A stretch of 64,000 nt of DNA. It comes from Gymnothorax reevesii (Eukaryota > Chordata > Actinopteri > Anguilliformes > Muraenidae). Positions within the stretch are counted from its first letter, which is position 1; every line of letters begins with the position of its first letter. The DNA lies in the NCBI GenBank assembly GCA_029721435.1, contig CM056574.1:3407501-3471500 (forward strand), read 5' to 3'. Below the pieces are notes generated by a model that made no database searches, was not told the DNA's origin, and saw only the letters and a program-made list of their open reading frames with translations. The position numbers and the translations under genes were made by a program. This document shows, piece after piece, positions 58,440-64,000 of this stretch.

Positions 58440-58636
58440 CACTTAGAGTGCTGAAATAAATTTTCAAAAAAATATATTAATTAAATTGTCTTGTGCAGCT
58501 GAAAACCTATCATCATTTAATAGAGCTCCCACTGGGGAGCTTTTTAAACAAGTCACCACATGAAGGGTTTTCACCAGCTTTGAATTTGATATCTTACATC
58601 ATCGAGCAAAACAATTTGTATTTAGTGCTCAAAGGG
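58440..58636. mobile_element. Palindromic TTAA-flanked MITE, copy 3
   Basis: TTAA lies at 58436-58439 and 58637-58640. Left CACTTAGAGTGCTG, inverted right CCCTTTGAGCACTAAA. Same hairpin core GAAAACCTATCA...GAGCTCCCACTGGGGAGCTT as at 23664 and 32336. Confidence 0.8.
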
Positions 58637-58640
58637 TTAA

Positions 58641-59465
58641 TCCACTCCTAACACCGGAGAAGTGTATGCAAAGTGAAATTCGTGGGCTAGCGAGGTATGG
58701 TATGTTGAGCCTGAAGCCAGGGTTATCAGTGGCTCTGTTTTATCCAGGTTTAGCAAATTACGGTCTCTCAGATGGCAAGTTTAGGGTTTGCTGAGCTGGC
58801 TTAGGTGGAGAAAGCCAGGCTGATGTTGAGCGTGCTTCGCTGTAGCTCCACCCCTTCACACTCACTGGCTGGAGCTTGAATTCACTGAACAGATTTTCAA
58901 AATGAACTCACCAACCGTGGAGTCAAGACTCTCAGCTATTACTCATAATCACCGGACCTGCGCTACGGTTGCCAGATATGTTGCATCGATGGCAAGCATG
59001 TTTCTCACATCCTGGGAAATTATGAATTGATTTTTCGGACGTAAAAAATGCACCCGCAGCGCCGACACCAATAAGCCCTGGTAGGGCTCCCCATCACCCA
59101 TATCGATAATATCATGAACCCTCCATGGAGCCACACATCAGCCTCTTAACATTACGCACAGAGACCATCTCAATATAATCTCAGCATCACCAGCCAGCTC
59201 TTTTCTCTATACTCAACCTTCTGTTGCAGGAAGGTTACTTGTATGAACATATTTTGCACGAGTCAAGACTGCGCACTGTAACAAATGTAGAGCATAAAAA
59301 TATTTTTTATATCAATGGAACAGCATGTCAATGTTTTAAACAGAATATGCTCTCATAGATAAATTCTGCCATCTTTCAGTCTATCCAGAATCCTCCCACA
59401 GCCAGCATGTTAAGGGCCTACATTCCAAGAATTTTGGCCAGGATGAAACAGCCCAGTAAGTTAAA

Positions 59466-59502
<37 letters not shown>

Positions 59503-60014
59503 TTGAACAATTACAGTCACTTTTGCGAACTGCATTATGACACGTACCCTCAGTGCTCACGGAGATACATATTAAATAAATGATATATAATTTTTAATAT
59601 CTTTCATTAGATTCTGATTCAGCTTGCAGAGAATGCATGTCCCCTGAGTGTCCGCATGGGTTTCCACTGTGTACTTTGGTTTCTGCCCACAATCCAAAGC
59701 GTCTCGTGTGAGGTTAATTGAGGATGCTAGTGCTAAAAGGGGGTCAAGTGCCATCAGTGACATTTTGAGAAAATGAGCAAAAACACTTTTTTTCACCTAT
59801 CTGGGGAAACTGCTCAATGCACGCTCTTTTTCATTAGAGTTGTCAATTCTAAGCGTAAAGCTCAATGAGACGTACAGGGAAGATGCAGAGAGACATCTAG
59901 TGTTAAAACATGGCACTAACTCATATTTCATCAAAATGGGACTTGACTGCCTTTTAGTATTAGCATCCTCAATTGAAAACTCGAATTGCCTGTCAGTTGG
60001 AGCATGAGAGCGAA
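58641..60014. other. Intron sequence with a GA microsatellite
   Basis: (GA)n at 59468-59502; otherwise unique-looking. No gene supported. Confidence 0.5.
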
Positions 60015-60152
60015 TGGTGGGCGATCCCAGCGATGGACTGACCAACTGTCGAGGTTGTGGTCCTGCTTCCTACCCGTTGCATGCTGGGATTGGTTCCATC
60101 GCCAACCGTGATTCTGATCTGGAATATGTGGGTGACATAAATGGATGGATGG
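60015..60152 (+). mobile_element. LINE-type 3' tail fragment with (TGGA)n
   Basis: GCATGCTGGGATTGGTTCCA, then GCCAACCGTGATTCTGATCT and a short ATGGATGGATGG tail on the plus strand; relative of the minus-strand fragment at 34769. Typical L2/CR1-type 3' end. Confidence 0.6.
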
Positions 60153-61769
60153 AAATGATAGTGGTAAAACGCAGTGCGCATATGAGGACAGAGAGTTATT
60201 GAATTTTTTTCTCTTTGCAATATGTGCTCAGAGTCCACAGGATAATTTGCGTTTTCATTCTTGTTTTAAGACTGTGGTGTGCTCCCAACCTCATAATTAT
60301 AACAGACCGCTGATTAGATAATGTCTGCGAACCACAGGAAACGCTTAAATTATAATGACCCTGTGAAATTGCCAGCCGGATTAAACAGATATTAGAGCTC
60401 CTGCCACCCGGCGAGCGGCTGAATGAAGCGCGTCAGCTGAGGTCCGACTGCGCTCTCAAGTCACGAGCGAATGGGAAAATCATCGCAAATCTGCGTCATT
60501 ACCGAGCCGACATGGAGGCGCGCCGCGCCGCGGGCAGAGCGACTGAGAAGCCGACCCCTCCGCACAGGCAGTGATTGATCGTGTTCAAACAGCGAGACTC
60601 CGCACCTCTGCTTCCCGCCCGTCTCTCTGGTTTGCCTGATTTTTAGGGAACCTCATGTGACACCTCTGAGCGAGGGTTCACAGCGATGATTTATACAAGT
60701 ACTGCCAGCTCATTTACATGTTGTATGTGAGCGAGGTATTATAAACTTGAGCAAAAAGTTATCATCATCGTGAATACTATAGGGACCTAATGTATAAAAA
60801 TCTTGGCTTCACACTAAAACATTTCACACGCAACGAGAAAGGGAAATGTCATATGGTAAAAAAAAAAAATCAAAAATTATTAAATTGAGGGTAAGGTAAA
60901 CTGTGGGCAATGTTCGTACAATAAATCACTATCAAGTTGAATATTTGCAATATGTCCACAATCCTATCAATTCTGAATGTTTTCATAAGTCAGGTTGTTT
61001 TCATAAATGTGAAATCTGTAAAGACAGTGGCATTCATATTTTTTTTATGTTTATGAAAGAAGCCTTAGGACTTTAATTTTATATTGACGGGAAAAAGGTT
61101 GGAAATCGATTTTTTTTTTAATTGACGAGAAGGCTTCATCATTTTCTTGAAGGCCATCCTGAATTTGGGCAACAATGTAATATATAAACACTAGACCTAC
61201 AGCATAGACAGTGTGATAGATGGTAGCTTAAATAGGCAACTATTACATCCTTGACTCGAATGGTTATCTTTGATTTAAAAACAAAGACAGATTAAATGAT
61301 TACTGATGGAGCCCTCAGGAAATACAACACAGACTGAGAAGTATTTGGACTATGATGCTATTCTTTTATTCTGTACTCCAGCAAACTGCAATTAAATGAT
61401 CCAAATGACATCGAGGCGCAAAGTATCTGATGAAAACAGTGGGTATTTGCATCCACATGAGATTTTCTCCTGAGGAAGAAATATCAGCCATTTTACAGTA
61501 TATGTAGCCTAGTCTCAAAGAAACTGAAAGACTGCGTTGAATATGTCTTATTACCCAGGCTGCTCTTGTGTTTTGACTTCATAGGATCCACTGCTCTCAA
61601 AATTACTTAAAATCAGTTTGGCTCAATTTGCCATTTTCTATTCATTAGCGTATGCATTCATGTTTCTAGAATCCTCTTTTGGAGAATGTCTTATAGATCT
61701 CATAGTTCAGAAGCATAACCTTGTGATATTCATTGGTGCTACCTCAGACATGCCCAGTGTAAATGTTTG
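60153..61769. other. Intron sequence with a CpG-rich patch
   Basis: At about 60400-60580 CpG is unusually frequent for this intron (GGCGCGCCGCGCCGCGGGC). It could be a small CpG island or conserved regulatory element, but no exon or start site can be supported. A Tc1-type end word (AGAAGTATTTGGAC) lies at about 61336. Confidence 0.45.
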
Positions 61770-62720
61770 GTGATTAAAATGAGAATGAGTCCAGTGTAAA
61801 CCTGTGGTGATGAAACTAAGCTCTGCGTAAGTGCCTGATGACTAAAATCAGCCCAATGGCAACACATAGTGACTAAAACAAGCCCAGTGTAAACATGTCA
61901 TAACTAAAATGAGCTTGATTTAAATCTGTGGTGACTAAACTGGGCCAAGTGTAAACAATCTGAGATTAAAACGAGCCCAGCGTGAATGTGCAGTGAAGAA
62001 AATAAGCCTGATGTAAACATGCAGTGACTAAAATGAGCTTGATGTAAATGTGTGGTGACTAAAATGCGCCAGATGTAGGCATGCCGTGACTAAAATGAGC
62101 CCAGTGTCAACATGTTGTGACTAAATTGAGCTTGATTCAAATATGTGGTGACTAAAATGAGCCAAGTGTAAACATGCTGTGATTAAAATGAGCCCAGTGT
62201 AAATGTACGGTGACTAAAATGAGACCGATGTAACCATGCAGTGATTAAAATGAGCCCAGTGTAAACACACAGTGACTAAAATGAGCTTGATTTAAATATG
62301 TGCTGACTAAAATGAGCCAATTGTAAACATGCTGAGACTAAAGCCCAGTGTGAATGTGCAGTGACAAAAATGAACCCAATATAAACATGCAGTGAATAAA
62401 ATGATCCCAGTGTCAACAAGCTGTGACTAATATGAGCTTGATGTAAATGTGTGGCGACTAAAACAAGCCCAATTTAAATACGCAATGACTAAAATGAGCC
62501 TAGTGTCAACATGCTGTGACTAAAATGAGCTTGATGTAAATGTGCGGTGACTAAAATGAGCCCAGAGTTAACATGCAGTGACTAAAATGAGTCCATTGTC
62601 AACATGCCGTGACTAAAATTAGCTTGATGTGAATGTGTAGTGTCTAAAATGAGCCAAGTGTAAACATGCTGAGACTAAAATGAGCCCAGTGTGAATGTGT
62701 GGTAACTAAAATGAACTCCA
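61770..62720. repeat. Degenerate 31-base tandem array, ~30 copies
   Basis: The unit is GTGACTAAAATGAGC plus either CCAGTGTAAACATGC or TTGATGTAAATGTG; the two types often alternate, giving a 62-base dimer. Spacing of ACTAAAATGAG is 31 (62275, 62306, 62337). Strongly diverged, hence old. Confidence 0.88.
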
Positions 62721-63035
62721 TTTAAAGCAATTCTTACCTTTCTGGCATTTTTACACTTTTCTTTTGTAATCTTAAAATGCTCCTGATAAGCGTATGGCCC
62801 ACTAAAATGTAAGAGAAATCCACCAGGTGTTGAAACTCATCAATATTCAATTCTCATATATTTCTCATAAAAGTCTGACCAATAATTTTATTCGGTCAGA
62901 ATAAAATGATTTGCCGAGCTTCCTGGCTGTCATCCATCACCGCGTCTCTTCCAGTTGCCTACTGCTGTCACCGCTTGAGAGTCACCCCCTCCTCTAGCAG
63001 TTTTGCAAGAAAATATGTATGAATTCTGCCGAAAA
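62721..63035. other. Sequence interrupting the 31-base array
   Basis: About 315 bases unlike the repeat, with no visible ends or target duplication. Confidence 0.5.
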
Positions 63036-63362
63036 ACGACACTGTGACAAAAATGAGCTTGATGTAAATAGTATGTGGTGAAAACATGAGCCCAGTGTAA
63101 ACAGGCTGTGTATAAAATGAGCTCGATGTAAATGTGTGGTGAATAAAATGAGCCCAGTGTAAACACGCTGTGACTAAATTAAGCTCAATGTAGATGTGCA
63201 GTAACTAAATTGAGCTCAATGTAGATGTGCAGTGACTAAAATGAGCCCAGTATAAACGCACTGTGAGTAAACTGAGGTCAATGTAAGTGTGCAGTGACTA
63301 AAATGAGCCCTGTGTGAACACACAATGACTAAAATGAGCTGGATGAAAATGCATGGTGACCA
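63036..63362. repeat. Degenerate 31-base tandem array, second block
   Basis: About ten more units of the array at 61770-62720, including AGCTCGATGTAAATGTGTGG and AGCCCAGTGTAAACACGC types. Confidence 0.85.
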
Positions 63363-64000
63363 GCGGATGTTGGAGTTCATCTCACCCTGGGAAACGCTCT
63401 GCTTTGCCTATTAAACTCTTACCAAGAGAAAATCAACTTATGTCTGAGCGTTTGAGCAAAAAAATTGCATTTTAAATATCCCTGTTCTATATCTGTCGGC
63501 CAATTACCCGTCAAACACATCTGCTACTGCATTTCAATTTTAAGAATTACAGCAGCTAACGGGTTCCCATAACTGCTCTGAGTCCATCAGGGCATATGTT
63601 GCCTCCACTGGAAACAGAGAGTCTGGTTATTTGCCATGCAACAGAAAAACACAAATGTGCATGAAGCTGTGCTTAGATTGTACTCATCTATAGACACGCT
63701 GTGGATCATTTTTACAACAAAGTAACATTTTTTCACACACAGGAAATAAGTGAAACCCCAAGACTTTTTACCTCTTTCAACAGGACATATGAGAGACGTT
63801 AGCAAATGACATTAAACACAGTTAATCAGAGGTGGACGGACCAGTCTTGATGGGATTTTTGTCCCAGCCATGACCTTAGCCCGCCTATTTCATTGATTAG
63901 TCCTGTGTCCAGGCTGAAGAATCAAAGCAATTAACAAATCTAGAAGGTTAAGAGAAAATACTGAATGGAGCTTATCTCCTCTCAACCTGTTCGTTCAGCC
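63363..64000. other. Intron sequence without a gene
   Basis: Nothing recognised up to the window end. Confidence 0.5.

Larger units (their letters stand above)
22578..64000 (+). other. htr7: htr7 intron 1 (5' part, at least 41 kb; inferred)
   Basis: The donor GTAAGA at 22578 begins the intron. I found no downstream stretch encoding the expected continuation (second intracellular loop, TM4 and beyond), so the acceptor appears to lie beyond the window. A very long first intron is known for mammalian HTR7, which fits. All features listed below lie inside it unless another gene was missed. Confidence 0.65.

Overview
The window looks like teleost fish nuclear DNA. It carries one clearly recognisable host exon, the first coding exon of a serotonin 5-HT7-type receptor gene (htr7), in a landscape of fish-typical repeats: a Gmr1-like LTR retrotransposon, several Tc1/mariner relics, a piggyBac-like element, a Tx1-like LINE, a tRNA-derived SINE, hAT-like and TTAA-flanked MITEs, a Helitron-like pair, and long microsatellites and minisatellites. 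I saw no tRNA, rRNA or CRISPR feature. Most long open frames in the arrays are open only because the repeat unit has no stop codon.

Layout. 1-10334: two almost identical Gmr1-like retrotransposon units in head-to-tail tandem with a 5,488-base period, sharing a middle LTR (internal, LTR, internal, LTR). The left unit is cut by the window start. The complete right unit has one 1,583-codon Gag-Pol frame in the order Gag, zinc knuckle, protease, integrase, reverse transcriptase, RNase H. 10335-11859: no firm gene. 11860-15269: a Tc1-like relic whose right arm is split by a piggyBac-like element. 15928-20040: a Tx1-like LINE missing its RT core, with its endonuclease region split by a Tc1-like element carrying a nearly readable minus-strand transposase. 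20040-22044: region upstream of htr7.

22045-22577 is htr7 exon 1, from the N-terminus to the end of transmembrane helix 3, with a canonical donor site. No later htr7 exon is visible, so I infer that 22578-64000 is all first intron, at least 41 kb. It is loaded with repeats: three palindromic TTAA MITEs, a SINE, Tc1 remnants, an inverted Helitron-like pair, an hAT-like MITE with an 8-base duplication, and between 46.46 and 56.48 kb four unrelated minisatellites (units 41, 42, 32 and 24 bases). A degenerate 31-base array lies near the right edge.

How the parts relate. The retrotransposon frames are potentially active or very recently active. Nearly all other mobile elements are relics. The intron arrays have no shown function, but the 42-base array repeats an E-box and an EBF-like palindrome about twenty times, which is the most testable regulatory idea here.
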